Notes under the pieces: generated by a model
Database searches by the model: none
What the model saw: only the letters and a program-made list of their open reading frames with translations
What the model was told of the DNA's origin: nothing
Part shown: piece after piece, positions 47,106-56,192 of the stretch
Position numbering within the stretch: position 1 is the stretch's first letter
Layout: each line of letters opens with the position of its first letter
Source: Bin25 sp026709415
GTDB taxonomy: Bacteria > Bacteroidota > Bacteroidia > Flavobacteriales > Flavobacteriaceae
Assembly: GCA_965200045.1 (NCBI GenBank)
Contig: OZ241330.1
Coordinates: forward strand, 558,001 to 622,000
Direction of reading: 5' to 3'
DNA length: 64,000 nt
Made by a program: the position numbers and the translations under genes

Positions 47106-49019
47106 ATGAAGAATCTAGTTATAATCAAATTAGTCATTGCCACAATCTTGATGAGTTCGATCAGTTGTAGCAATTCCACTAAAAAAAATGATGCTCAAAT
47201 TAACGGAAAAAAGACAGATTCATATTTAGTAGATAATCCATATTACGATTTATTGAAAGAATGGTGTGATGGCATGATAAACTATCAGATTACCCAACCC
47301 ATGGGGGGAGGGATTGTCGGTGGGTTAATGTGTCCCGTAAGCTCTAGGATACATGGACGTTGTTTTGATGCTGTTTACCCATTAATGACCATGGCTGACT
47401 TAAGCGGTGAAAGCAAGTATATGGATGCAGCGGTAAAGCTACAAGCTTGGTCGGATCATGTACTCAGACCAGATGGAAGTTGGGGTAATGATCCTATCAT
47501 TACCACTTGGAACTATACGACGACATTTTCGGTCATTGCACTAGGAGAAGCCATGAGACATCATGGTCATTTATTGGATAAAAAAACATATGAAAACTGG
47601 ATGATGCAATTAAGGAGATCATCTGAATGGGTCTATGAAAATCTCTCTTTTCAAGGTGATCCTGTTATCAACTACCCAGTTTCAGCAGCTGGTGCGCTGG
47701 CGATTGCGGGAGAAGTACTTAAAGATGAAAAATTCACCATTAGAGCCCGTAAACTTGCCAGAGAAGCCATAACTTATTTCAGTGAAGAAAACAATTTATT
47801 ATATGGTGAAGGAAAGCCTTATAGAGGGATGACCAAGAATGGTTCTCGACCAATTGATATTGGATATAATGTAGAAGAAAGCCTTCCAAATCTCCTCATA
47901 TACGCTGAGATTACAGGGGATACTGAGGTGAAAAATAAAATTGTTGAATCCCTTAATAGTCATTTAATGTTCATGATTCCTGATGGTGCTTGGGATAATA
48001 GTTGGGGTTCCAGAAATTATAAATGGACCTATTGGGGAAGTAGGACATCCGACGGTTCTCAAGCAGCGTATGGTGTTCTTGGAGATGAATATCCATTATT
48101 TGCAGAAGCTTCCTTACGTAATCTAGAATTATTGCAAAAGTGCACTTCGAATGGGATATTGTATGGTGGGCCACATTATATTTCTCGAGGGATTAAACCC
48201 TGTATACACCATACTTTTTGTCATGCGAAAGCATTAGCAACGGTTTTAGATCACAAAGTAGAAATACCATCGGAACGGATAAAATTACCACGCGAGAAAA
48301 TGGATGGGATTAAGGCCTTTGATGAAACGAGGACCTGGGTAGCTACCAAAAATCAGTGGACGAGCACGTTTACAATAAACGATTGGATAACTGGAGAATA
48401 TTATTTGGCCAATGCCAGCGGAGGAGCACTTACATTTTTATGGCATGAAAAAATGGGCCCTGTTTTAGCTTCTTGTTTAATTGGAGTGACTAATAGAGAA
48501 CCAACCAATATCCAAATGAATTTTGATCCATATCAAACCTCTCCGACACCACGCATCGAGATGATATTAAACGGTGAAACATACTATAGTGTCAAAGATT
48601 TTGATGCCAAACTAAATTATGAAAACACGGATAGTGAATTAAAAATAATCGTTAAGGGCAACATGGTTTCTCCTACCCAACAAAAGCCTGAATATAACAA
48701 TGTTGCTTATCAGTTTGTTTACAGATTTAGTGAAGAAGGCGTCAAGTTGAAATTAAATATCGACACGTCCAAGGTGTTGGATCATATCAAATATATTTTG
48801 CCCGTGGTTTCGGAAGCGAATGAAACTTTAACCATGAATAAAAAAGAATTACAGATCGAAAAGAGAAATGGAATATTAGCCATTAAATCAAATATTCCCC
48901 CCTCTCTGATGCATGACCAATCAAGGATGTTTAATACTGAACCTGGCTTTGAAATCATTCCTTTAGTCTATGATCTGAGCGATGAAAAGGAGTTGAGAAT
49001 AAACTTTAATATAAGGTGA
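47106..49019 (+). CDS. Lyase-like toroid-fold lipoprotein, unassigned family
   Basis: About 637 residues from the ATG at 47106, followed by a lipoprotein signal (MSSISCSN, Cys near 20). The N-terminal half shows repeated helix pairs of an alpha/alpha toroid (CFDAVYPLMTMADLSGESKY, DGSWGNDPIITTWNYTTTFS, DIGYNVEESLPNLLIYAEIT, DGAWDNSWGSRNYKWTYWGS). The C-terminal half is beta rich. This looks like a polysaccharide lyase or glycoside hydrolase of the heparinase II/III or PL29-PL35 type, but I cannot match it to one family. It shares the operon with the chondroitinase-like lyase and sulfatase, so its substrate is probably the same glycan. Confidence 0.65.
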   Translation: MKNLVIIKLVIATILMSSISCSNSTKKNDAQINGKKTDSYLVDNPYYDLLKEWCDGMINYQITQPMGGGIVGGLMCPVSSRIHGRCFDAVYPLMTMADLSGESKYMDAAVKLQAWSDHVLRPDGSWGNDPIITTWNYTTTFSVIALGEAMRHHGHLLDKKTYENWMMQLRRSSEWVYENLSFQGDPVINYPVSAAGALAIAGEVLKDEKFTIRARKLAREAITYFSEENNLLYGEGKPYRGMTKNGSRPIDIGYNVEESLPNLLIYAEITGDTEVKNKIVESLNSHLMFMIPDGAWDNSWGSRNYKWTYWGSRTSDGSQAAYGVLGDEYPLFAEASLRNLELLQKCTSNGILYGGPHYISRGIKPCIHHTFCHAKALATVLDHKVEIPSERIKLPREKMDGIKAFDETRTWVATKNQWTSTFTINDWITGEYYLANASGGALTFLWHEKMGPVLASCLIGVTNREPTNIQMNFDPYQTSPTPRIEMILNGETYYSVKDFDAKLNYENTDSELKIIVKGNMVSPTQQKPEYNNVAYQFVYRFSEEGVKLKLNIDTSKVLDHIKYILPVVSEANETLTMNKKELQIEKRNGILAIKSNIPPSLMHDQSRMFNTEPGFEIIPLVYDLSDEKELRINFNIR

Positions 49020-49163
49020 TCTAGAGCTTTCTACAGTTAACAATGGAATCATTCCATATGGGGTGATTTAGTAGGATGACGGTTGTCATCTTACTTACAT
49101 TTTTTATTGGGAACTATATACTCTAACACACAAAATTTTCGTAAAGTGACTGAAATTTAGCTC

Positions 49164-50032
49164 CATGAATCAATCATTATCCGTATTACAATTATTTGAA
49201 TTATTTCCTGATGAACGCAGTGCCTAGAAGTGGTTAGAACGAGTTATTTGGGGAAAAGAACCCATTTGTCCCCGATGTAACTGTTCTCAATGTGTTACGG
49301 TCAGAAAAAATCGAAAACCAATGCCGTATTGGTGTGGAAAATGTCGAAAATATTTTAGTGTCCGCACAGGCACATTGATGGCCAGAACCAATTTACCACT
49401 AAGAAAATGGATCTTTGCGATTTATTCTTTTCAAACCAAACCCAAAGGCATCTCATTCATCGATTGCGAGAAGCGATGGCTCAAGAGATACCCCTCTTTG
49501 AGGGTAAAGTCGAAGTCGATGAATCCTTTATGGGGGATTACGAAAAAACATGCCGTTGAAAAAAAGAAGGGAAACCCAAAGCACCGCAGGACGAGGGGTG
49601 GCTGGTAAGTTTCCGATCATTGGTATGAAATGTCGACAAACCAAAAAAATTGTGGCGAAAGCGATTGATACCACGGATCGTGAGACATTGCATGAATTCG
49701 TTCATTCAAATACAACGGAAAGTGCCATTATTGATACCGATGAACATCGAGGCTATCGTCACCTCAATAGAGAACATCTTTGTATCTTGCACAACCGATA
49801 CCAATATGTCGATGGGGATGTCCGTACCAATGGGATTGAAAGTTTTTGGTCAGGGATTAAAAGAGCCTACAAAGGCACGTATCACTACATGAGTCAAAAG
49901 CACCTCAATCGTTATGTGAAAGAATTCACAGGGCGATTTAATTTGAAGGGATTGGATGTTTTAGACCAAATGAAATGGCTATTTCAAAATATGGTCGGGA
50001 AACAGTTGATATATCGGGAATTGATAGCGTAA
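49164..50032 (+). pseudogene. IS1595-type transposase, broken
   Basis: ATG at 49164 starts MNQSLSVLQLFELFPDERSA, then TAG, then KWLERVIWGKEPICPRCNCS: the zinc-ribbon N-terminus of IS1595 transposases. Later pieces in other frames read YWCGKCRKYFSVRTGTLM, HRLREAMAQEIPLFEGKVEV with DESFMG, then KKRRETQSTAGRGVAGKFP and NGIESFWSGIKRAYKGTYHY. At least one stop and two frameshifts (and a probable small deletion) make it inactive. The restriction-modification gene starts 6 bases after its end. Confidence 0.82.
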
Positions 50033-50038
50033 GTAAAA

Positions 50039-51028
50039 ATGATACGAGAATACAACACTCAGGAAGAGATTTTAAATGGAGAAATAGCCCGATTGCTTCG
50101 GGATAAAAAACTTTATACTGAGGCAGATAAATGGATAAACAACAAGAAAGTCGATATTCTAGTTAAGAATCAAAAAGAAGATTCATATTTCACGGCAATA
50201 GAATGTAAGAATGGTCAATCAAAAACTCAAAAAAACAACGCTATTAGAGATGCCATGCGATGGATTCCCAACAATAGATGCCATAATTACATTGCTCTTT
50301 GTTATCCTAATTATATAAAACAACAAGATCTAAAATCAACAGATCAATTATTATTTGCTAAGGTTGATGGAGATGGTTTAGTTGGTAACTGGTATCAAGG
50401 CGATTACAACAAATTATATCAAATTACCAACGACGTTAATACGAATCATGTTGAATATATCACTAAGGTTCTTAGCGAAGCCATTATTTCAGCAAGTAGT
50501 CATTTCAATGAGAATGTGAATGAACTTCTTAGCCATATCATGGAAATTAGTAAGGAAAAGAAAAGACCTATACTCATATCATGTTTGATTTTAATAAACG
50601 CTTTGTTAATGCAGTCAAGATTAAGAGAAACTTCTAAAAAAAAGCAATTACAAAATTTAAACTCTTTAACTGAATTAAAAGGATCAGAAAATATTATTTC
50701 TACACTACTAAGGGATTGGAATGAAATTAAAAAAATCGATTATGCTCCTGTTATTGACCCGGCAATTAAAATCTTAAAAAAACTACCAACAACCCAGTTA
50801 ACTGTAGAAGCCCTAAAAACATTAATCAAAGCATCCATTGATTGTAATAAACACATCATCAGCACTCGATTAGATTATTTGGGTTCTATTTATCATAAGT
50901 TACTAAATACAGCGAAACACGATGGTTCTTTTTACACCACCATTGAAGCCTCCGTTTTACTTTCAAAACTCGCCATTACTGAAGAGCATTCAGAAAAAAT
51001 AAGGGGGGGGGCAGTTCAAAATTATTGA
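50039..51028 (+). CDS. Single-chain restriction-modification enzyme, N-terminal part (broken at a G9 tract)
   Basis: The first 329 codons of a nuclease-methylase polypeptide. Residues 30-60 show a PD-(D/E)XK site: KKVDILVKNQ (D near 38) and FTAIECKNGQ (E and K near 55-57). A helical linker follows up to EEHSEKIRGG. At the G9 tract (51003-51011) the present frame runs into a stop at 51026-51028, while the methylase motifs continue in another frame. Eight or eleven G would join both parts into about 900 residues. As sequenced, the enzyme is off: the nuclease-like part would be made without the methylase. Confidence 0.78.
   Translation: MIREYNTQEEILNGEIARLLRDKKLYTEADKWINNKKVDILVKNQKEDSYFTAIECKNGQSKTQKNNAIRDAMRWIPNNRCHNYIALCYPNYIKQQDLKSTDQLLFAKVDGDGLVGNWYQGDYNKLYQITNDVNTNHVEYITKVLSEAIISASSHFNENVNELLSHIMEISKEKKRPILISCLILINALLMQSRLRETSKKKQLQNLNSLTELKGSENIISTLLRDWNEIKKIDYAPVIDPAIKILKKLPTTQLTVEALKTLIKASIDCNKHIISTRLDYLGSIYHKLLNTAKHDGSFYTTIEASVLLSKLAITEEHSEKIRGGAVQNY
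51003..51011. repeat. G9 tract inside the restriction-modification gene
   Basis: Nine G bases at the exact point where the frame breaks. With 8 G the reading is IRGGQFKIIDPACGTG, joining linker and methylase motif I. Confidence 0.95.
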
Positions 51029-52745
51029 CCCCGCCTGTGGCACAGGAACACTTCTAATTGCATCTGTAAAAAGAATGAATGACTTATGCGATGAAGTAGA
51101 TAAGCAAATCTTACATCTCCACTCCATAGAAGACATGATTTATGGTTTAGACATCAACCAACATGCTATAAATATTGGAGCCTCCGCTTTGACTCTGATT
51201 GCCCCAAATGTGGACTATAATAAGATGAATTTGTATTGTATGCAACATGGGAAAAACAGTGATGATGAGGTTCGAACGGGATCATTGGACTTATTAATTG
51301 ATGATCATCGATTGAATGTCTTTGGTTCATCAGGAATGAGAACTTCTAGCGATGAATTTATAGATGATAGGGTGAAACTCGATAATTCGTTTGATTTGGT
51401 GATTATGAATCCACCTTATACAAGAAATGATCTTAGAAATCAACACTACCCACCTGAATTAAAAAGAGAAATCCAACAAAGAGAAAAAGATATTGCTAAA
51501 GAAATTAAACACAGTAATACATTGTTAGGTAATGCAATATCTAATACTAGTATAGCAACATATTTTTTCCCTATTGCAAACGGACTTTTAAATAAAAATG
51601 GAGTTGTTGCTACAGTGTTACCTTTTGCTTCAAGCACAAACCCAGCTGCAAAAGGGTGTCGTAATTTATTGACAAACAAAGGAGATTATATATTAGAATT
51701 GGTTGTAACTAGCCATGATAATAATAGAATATATTTTTCAGGTAACACAACTATCCATGAATGTTTAGCTATTGCAAAAAAAGAGACAAAAAACAATAGA
51801 AATAAAAAAGCTGCGTTCATTTCTCTTTATAAAAATCCTAGTAATATTTCACAAGCGATTGATTTGGCAGAATCAATTAAAAAATCATTACAAGGTAATA
51901 TTGAAAATTTAAAAAAGAATTACGGAAATATAATTTTTAGGGATCAAAACTTTATAAGAGGAAAAATTTGGAATGATACTTGTTTTTATGATTTCAATTT
52001 GTCAGAACAATGGAATAAAATGTTATTTAATTCATGTAAACCTGATAGTGCCTTACAAAGAATTGAAAAAGTATCGAAAATTATTGATGGACGGGGTATT
52101 AGAGGTTCTTTTTGTAGATCAAAAATACCTCATAGTTATACTTCAATTTGGTATCATAATGAAAATCGTAATACCTTATTGACGAATTTTGATTCGTATA
52201 TGTATGCGAAAAATGGAAAAGAATCTAAAGCTCAAAAACTATGGGAAGAAAAAACTCATTTGTTTGTAGCTCAAAAAATCAGATGGAGCACTATTTCGGT
52301 ATTAGCTCCTTATACTAAAAACAAAATGTTAGGTAACGCATGTATACCTATCATTCCTGCTTTAGAATCTGGATACTTAATTGACGATTTAAATTTAATT
52401 TCAAAAGCATGGTGTCTATATTTAAACTCTACATATGGGATATTAGGGTTTTTAAATACAAGAGGAAAAGATTTGCAATACTCCCTTTTTTCAATAGATA
52501 CTATTAAAAGTTTATTAATACCTAACAGCTATAAATGTGATATTAATTTAATGGCCAACACTTTTGATAAACTATCCGAAAATCAATTAAAACCTATTTC
52601 ATTGATTAACTGTGATAAAATAAGAAAACAAATAGATGACTGTGTTTTTAAAGCTATTCCTGGGTTATTTGATGCTGAACCAATTAGAGAAAAAATAGCA
52701 AATGAACCATCAGTGCATCAAAGAAAAAAATCAAATTTAGTATAG
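51012..52745 (+). CDS. Single-chain restriction-modification enzyme, N6-adenine methylase and specificity part
   Basis: The continuation in the shifted frame. IIDPACGTGTLLIASVKRM is SAM motif I, LVIMNPPYTRND is catalytic motif IV (NPPY, N6-adenine type), and EDMIYGLDINQHAI is motif II. The last 250 residues (KNKMLGNACIPIIPALESG, LNSTYGILGFLNTRGK) are like the target-recognition region of type IIG/IIL enzymes. The first ATG in this frame (51075) is after motif I, so a separate protein started there would lack SAM binding. Together with the upstream half this is a type IIG-like enzyme that cuts and methylates with one polypeptide. Confidence 0.8.
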   Translation, partial: QFKIIDPACGTGTLLIASVKRMNDLCDEVDKQILHLHSIEDMIYGLDINQHAINIGASALTLIAPNVDYNKMNLYCMQHGKNSDDEVRTGSLDLLIDDHRLNVFGSSGMRTSSDEFIDDRVKLDNSFDLVIMNPPYTRNDLRNQHYPPELKREIQQREKDIAKEIKHSNTLLGNAISNTSIATYFFPIANGLLNKNGVVATVLPFASSTNPAAKGCRNLLTNKGDYILELVVTSHDNNRIYFSGNTTIHECLAIAKKETKNNRNKKAAFISLYKNPSNISQAIDLAESIKKSLQGNIENLKKNYGNIIFRDQNFIRGKIWNDTCFYDFNLSEQWNKMLFNSCKPDSALQRIEKVSKIIDGRGIRGSFCRSKIPHSYTSIWYHNENRNTLLTNFDSYMYAKNGKESKAQKLWEEKTHLFVAQKIRWSTISVLAPYTKNKMLGNACIPIIPALESGYLIDDLNLISKAWCLYLNSTYGILGFLNTRGKDLQYSLFSIDTIKSLLIPNSYKCDINLMANTFDKLSENQLKPISLINCDKIRKQIDDCVFKAIPGLFDAEPIREKIANEPSVHQRKKSNLV

Positions 52746-52863
52746 TATTCAACATTATAAGAATTCATTCATATTCCCACGCCATGAATAAAATGATTAT
52801 CAAAAATGGTAGATAATTCACTTCAATAAAAACTTTCTAACTTCGTAGTTCAATCCAAGAGCC

Positions 52864-53025
52864 ATGAAGTCTTCTAAAAATAGAAAACCTAAACAACCAC
52901 CAAACGATATTCCCAAAGAAATTCATTTGGGAGCAGAACGATTAGCCAGAGCCTTGAAAATCCCCAACTTTGCTGAAAAAGAGCAAAAACGAATCAAACA
53001 AGAAAGGCAACGTTCGATTTTTTAA
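52864..53025 (+). CDS. Small basic protein, 53 residues, partly duplicated
   Basis: MKSSKNRKPKQPPNDIPKEI then HLGAERLARALKIPNFAEKE, ending RQRSIF. It is basic and helical and I do not recognise it. The last 40 codons are repeated almost exactly at 53865-54016, where there is no start codon and a T is lost near the end. It resembles short proteins that accompany toxin-antitoxin or restriction modules, but no function can be given. Confidence 0.5.
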   Translation: MKSSKNRKPKQPPNDIPKEIHLGAERLARALKIPNFAEKEQKRIKQERQRSIF

Positions 53026-53060
53026 TCGGATTTGATACTATTTTTTTAGAAATAAAGGTT
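52910..53060. repeat. Direct repeat flanking the HEPN/MNT pair, left copy
   Basis: About 150 bases repeated at 53865-54016 with roughly 90 percent identity. It starts TTCCCAAAGAAATTCATTTG and includes the end of the 53-residue ORF and some sequence after it. Confidence 0.8.
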
Positions 53061-53103
53061 CTGTACCATAGAGTATATGGTCACCTTTTTTTAATAAAAT
53101 CGC

Positions 53104-53508
53104 TTATCGAGTCGTTTGAGTATCGACCTTATTTTCTCTCTGTTGCGATTGAATGTATTTTCTAAGATAAGGTAACTCTCTTTTTCTAGAGGAAGGATAT
53201 GGTTTTTCACAAAGCCAAACATCTCTTAATGTCGGATAGTGATGTGCGATTCGATTGCGAATTCGAGTGAAAGCTCGCCATTCAATATTGGGGTATTTTT
53301 CCTTTATAGGAGGATAGATCTCATTGGCCATCATTCTTATTTCCTCACGAATCAAAAACGATTGAAAATAAATTAATTTCTGATTTTTTAAATCCGATAG
53401 GAAATGATCTTTGTTTTGAATCGGTTTGATGACCCAATGCCATTCATTATACAATGATTGGATATTATCCAATCGTTCCTGCAACTTCTCTTGTAGTATT
53501 TCGTTCAT
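53104..53508 (-). CDS. hepT: HepT-like HEPN toxin
   Basis: About 134 residues from the ATG at 53508 (a longer start at 53520 is possible). The helical bundle contains RNRIAHHY near 83-90, which is the Rx4HxY motif of HepT HEPN ribonucleases. In HepT/MntA modules the toxin is neutralised by AMP added to that tyrosine by MntA. The gene overlaps the MNT-like gene upstream. All key residues are present. Confidence 0.8.
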   Translation of the reverse strand: MNEILQEKLQERLDNIQSLYNEWHWVIKPIQNKDHFLSDLKNQKLIYFQSFLIREEIRMMANEIYPPIKEKYPNIEWRAFTRIRNRIAHHYPTLRDVWLCEKPYPSSRKRELPYLRKYIQSQQRENKVDTQTTR

Positions 53509-53773
53509 TAAAAAACTCAATGGCTTCCCCTAAGACTCGTTCTTTAGAAAATCGGTTAATACAATCATAATGGACTAAGTTCACCTCACACCCAAAAGCA
53601 TCTTCTAAATCTAAGATGATGTGTGTCGTGTCCATTAAATCGACTTCTTCATTGAATTCATAAAGTAATTCGATAAAATCTTTTTTGGAATCCCAAGCAT
53701 TGTAAGCGATCCGAATGGGATCATAAGACCTCATGGACTCAATCACAATTTTTTGCTGCTCTTTGGTTAACAT
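53465..53773 (-). CDS. mntA: MntA-like nucleotidyltransferase, active site altered
   Basis: About 102 residues from the ATG at 53773. The C-terminal part is a good match to minimal nucleotidyltransferases (LLYEFNEEVDLM, LDLEDAFGCEVNLVHYD, GEAIEFFNERN). Where the family has the GSxxxG motif and the DxD pair, this reads IRIAYNAWDSKKDFIELLYE, with no GS and only one clear Asp. The antitoxin may therefore be unable to adenylylate HepT and could act by binding alone, or the module may be decaying. Overlap with the toxin gene is about 44 bases. Confidence 0.68.
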   Translation of the reverse strand: MLTKEQQKIVIESMRSYDPIRIAYNAWDSKKDFIELLYEFNEEVDLMDTTHIILDLEDAFGCEVNLVHYDCINRFSKERVLGEAIEFFNERNTTREVAGTIG

Positions 53774-53864
53774 GATGAATGATCTTTTTAACAGAAATAA
53801 AAACTTCAACTTATTCCGTTGTCGGATAAGTCAAGATACGGGGATAGAAATAACAACCAAATCA

Positions 53865-54016
53865 TTCCCAAAGAAATTCATTTGGGAGCAGAACGATTAG
53901 CCAGAGCCTTGAAAATCCCCAACTTTGCTGAAAAGGAGCAAAAGCGAATCAATGAAGAAAGACAACGATCCATTTTTAATCGGATTTGATACTATTTTTT
54001 TTAGAAATAGAAGTTT
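53865..54016. repeat. Direct repeat flanking the HEPN/MNT pair, right copy
   Basis: Second copy of 52910-53060, in the same orientation. It lacks the ATG and first codons of the small ORF and has one T fewer in the T-run near its end. Confidence 0.8.
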
Positions 54017-54533
54017 TGCGTATTAGAATATATAGTTCCCTTTTTATTCCTGATTTGGACTTTTTTGATGCGTAACGGATTGATTACCAATAGGATTTTT
54101 TCGATGGTTCATCATCATTTATTTTTTATTGATTTCTTGGTAGCTTTTGACGGATGGTTGATATTTGATGCCTTGATCTGCTCTCATCATTGCAAAACCA
54201 AACATGTGTTTTCAATTGGTTGTCGTACGCCGAACCATCATCCCATGTTACGGTTTTTGTTTGGGGCCTTGGGAGTTTGTCTATTTTCCTGTGAATACTG
54301 TCTTTTGAGTGAACTGAAAAACCATTGCTACACTATCATTTGATTTTCCAGCGATAACCTTTATGTAATGGTATGAACTCCTTTATGGTCGCCTATCGAT
54401 AGCAATATCCAATATCGCTAAGGGTCTTTTCCAAAAAGAACCCATCTCCCCCATAACTGTAGATCGTTTATACGAAATAAAAATAGATACAACTAATTTG
54501 GACCTGCCTTTTTAAAGTCATCTGAATCCCTTG
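54017..54533. other. Intergenic, nothing recognised
   Basis: About 517 bases between the repeat and the 3' end of the SusD gene. A 92-codon frame (54065-54343) has unlikely composition and is not called. Confidence 0.4.
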
Positions 54534-56165
54534 CTAATCGGTATAACCAGGGTTTTGCTCTAAACCTTCTCCGCGTTCTAGTTCATCGATCGTTATAGGC
54601 CATAGATAATGTTTATTGGGGTCAAAGAAACGAGGTGGACGGACTTGGTTATTAAATTCAATGGTTTGACCGGCTTTAATTCTCAAGCCTTGTACCACAT
54701 AACCGTCATTCATTTCAATCATTCCATTTCGTTTCATATCAAAATAGGTCCATCCCTCCATGGCCAGCTCTACGACGCGCTCGTGATAGATATCTTCCAT
54801 GGTGATATTGCCTGAAGTGAATAATGGTAATGTATTGGAAGCTCTTATCCTGATGGCATTGATCGTCTGATCCAAGATTTCTTGAGAAACCGTATTGATG
54901 CCATCTCGCATCGCTACAGCCTCAAGGTAATTCAACAAAATATCCGCATAACGGAATATGATGAAATCCAGGGGGGAATCAAAATTAGCAGACCCAGGGC
55001 CAGGAATCACATATTTGCGCATGTGCATTCCGGTTTGAGTATGGTTGATCGCACTAAACTCATGCGGATGCACGATAGAAGTGTTAAACTGATTCACAAA
55101 GGTTTTTCCTGCGCGAAGGATCGTTTTGTCCATACGCGGATCACGCCCTTCAAAAAAATAAAAAACCTCATTGGGAATCCTTTCGGGATCAGGGTTCACA
55201 CTAGTAGGATTTGGATCAAGGACTTCATATTGTTCCACCAACCATCGTGTGGGTTGTATTTCGGACCATCCCGAAGCGGCCGAACTTCGAAAAGCGTAGT
55301 ATTTTTCAAAACTTCCTCCAGGTTCGGCATCCGTCATAAAAACATGCTCCACATCAAAAATAACCTCTTCATTATTTTCATTGTCGATGCTGATGACATC
55401 TTCAAATTCAGGCACCAAGGCATACCCCATGGCCATAATGGTCTCGCATGCAGTAGCAGCAGCTCCCCAGTTTTTTTCGTAAAGAGCTATTTTCACTTCC
55501 AATGCCTTGGCAGCTCCTTTTGTCGCCCTCCCGGTCTCCTCCGCACCTGGTTCAGGAAGATTTGCAAAAGCAAAGGATAAATCTTCTTTGATGAGAGCAA
55601 TCACCTCAGCTTTGGGAGCTCTGGTCGCGGAAGCATCATCAATACCGGGTACAGAGGTAAACAAAGGCACATCACCATATTGCTCCACCAATAGATAATA
55701 GTACATCGCCCTCAAAAAGCGTGCTTCACCAATCATCCTATTTTTTTCTATCTCTCCATTTGGAATGTCAAAAGATACGCGATCAATATTATCAAGAAAA
55801 TCATTGGCTCTCACGACCCCCTTGTACATCGCTCTCCAAAAATTTCTAAAGATTCCTTCATTAACCGTTCCACCTCCTTCAGCAATTCTTCTGGCGCCCC
55901 CATTACGGCTATTACCAATAGGGGTAAATACATCGAAATACCCAAGTTTGGACCAACTTAATTTATCCCTTGAATTCCCCTGAAGACCATCGTATATGGC
56001 TGCTAATCCAGCATTGGCATCGCCTATCGTTCTCCAGAATGTTTCACTGGATAGCTGATCTGGCGGATTGGTCTCTAACTTATCATCGCATGACACAAGA
56101 ATCATCAACATCAAAAGCATATGTACGCTTGCCTTGAAAGTGTCCTTTATTTTATTTTTTTTCAT
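54534..56165 (-). CDS. SusD-like glycan-binding lipoprotein (second pair)
   Basis: About 543 residues from the ATG at 56165, chosen because it begins a lipoprotein signal (MLLMLMILVSC); a longer start at 56192 exists. SusD features: NPPDQLSSETFWRTIGDANA, EARFLRAMYYYLLVEQYGDV, FRYADILLNYLEA and ERVVELAMEGWTYFDMKR, ending LEQNPGYTD. The SusC gene ends just before it. No catabolic enzyme for this pair is in the window; a phage-like amidase lies upstream of SusC instead. Confidence 0.93.
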   Translation of the reverse strand: MKKNKIKDTFKASVHMLLMLMILVSCDDKLETNPPDQLSSETFWRTIGDANAGLAAIYDGLQGNSRDKLSWSKLGYFDVFTPIGNSRNGGARRIAEGGGTVNEGIFRNFWRAMYKGVVRANDFLDNIDRVSFDIPNGEIEKNRMIGEARFLRAMYYYLLVEQYGDVPLFTSVPGIDDASATRAPKAEVIALIKEDLSFAFANLPEPGAEETGRATKGAAKALEVKIALYEKNWGAAATACETIMAMGYALVPEFEDVISIDNENNEEVIFDVEHVFMTDAEPGGSFEKYYAFRSSAASGWSEIQPTRWLVEQYEVLDPNPTSVNPDPERIPNEVFYFFEGRDPRMDKTILRAGKTFVNQFNTSIVHPHEFSAINHTQTGMHMRKYVIPGPGSANFDSPLDFIIFRYADILLNYLEAVAMRDGINTVSQEILDQTINAIRIRASNTLPLFTSGNITMEDIYHERVVELAMEGWTYFDMKRNGMIEMNDGYVVQGLRIKAGQTIEFNNQVRPPRFFDPNKHYLWPITIDELERGEGLEQNPGYTD

Positions 56166-56192
56166 AGCCCTATTTTTTGTAAAACACATCAA

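Noticed and set aside
54882..55580. 232-codon plus-strand ORF
   Set aside because: It is the antisense shadow of the SusD gene, whose domain evidence is strong.
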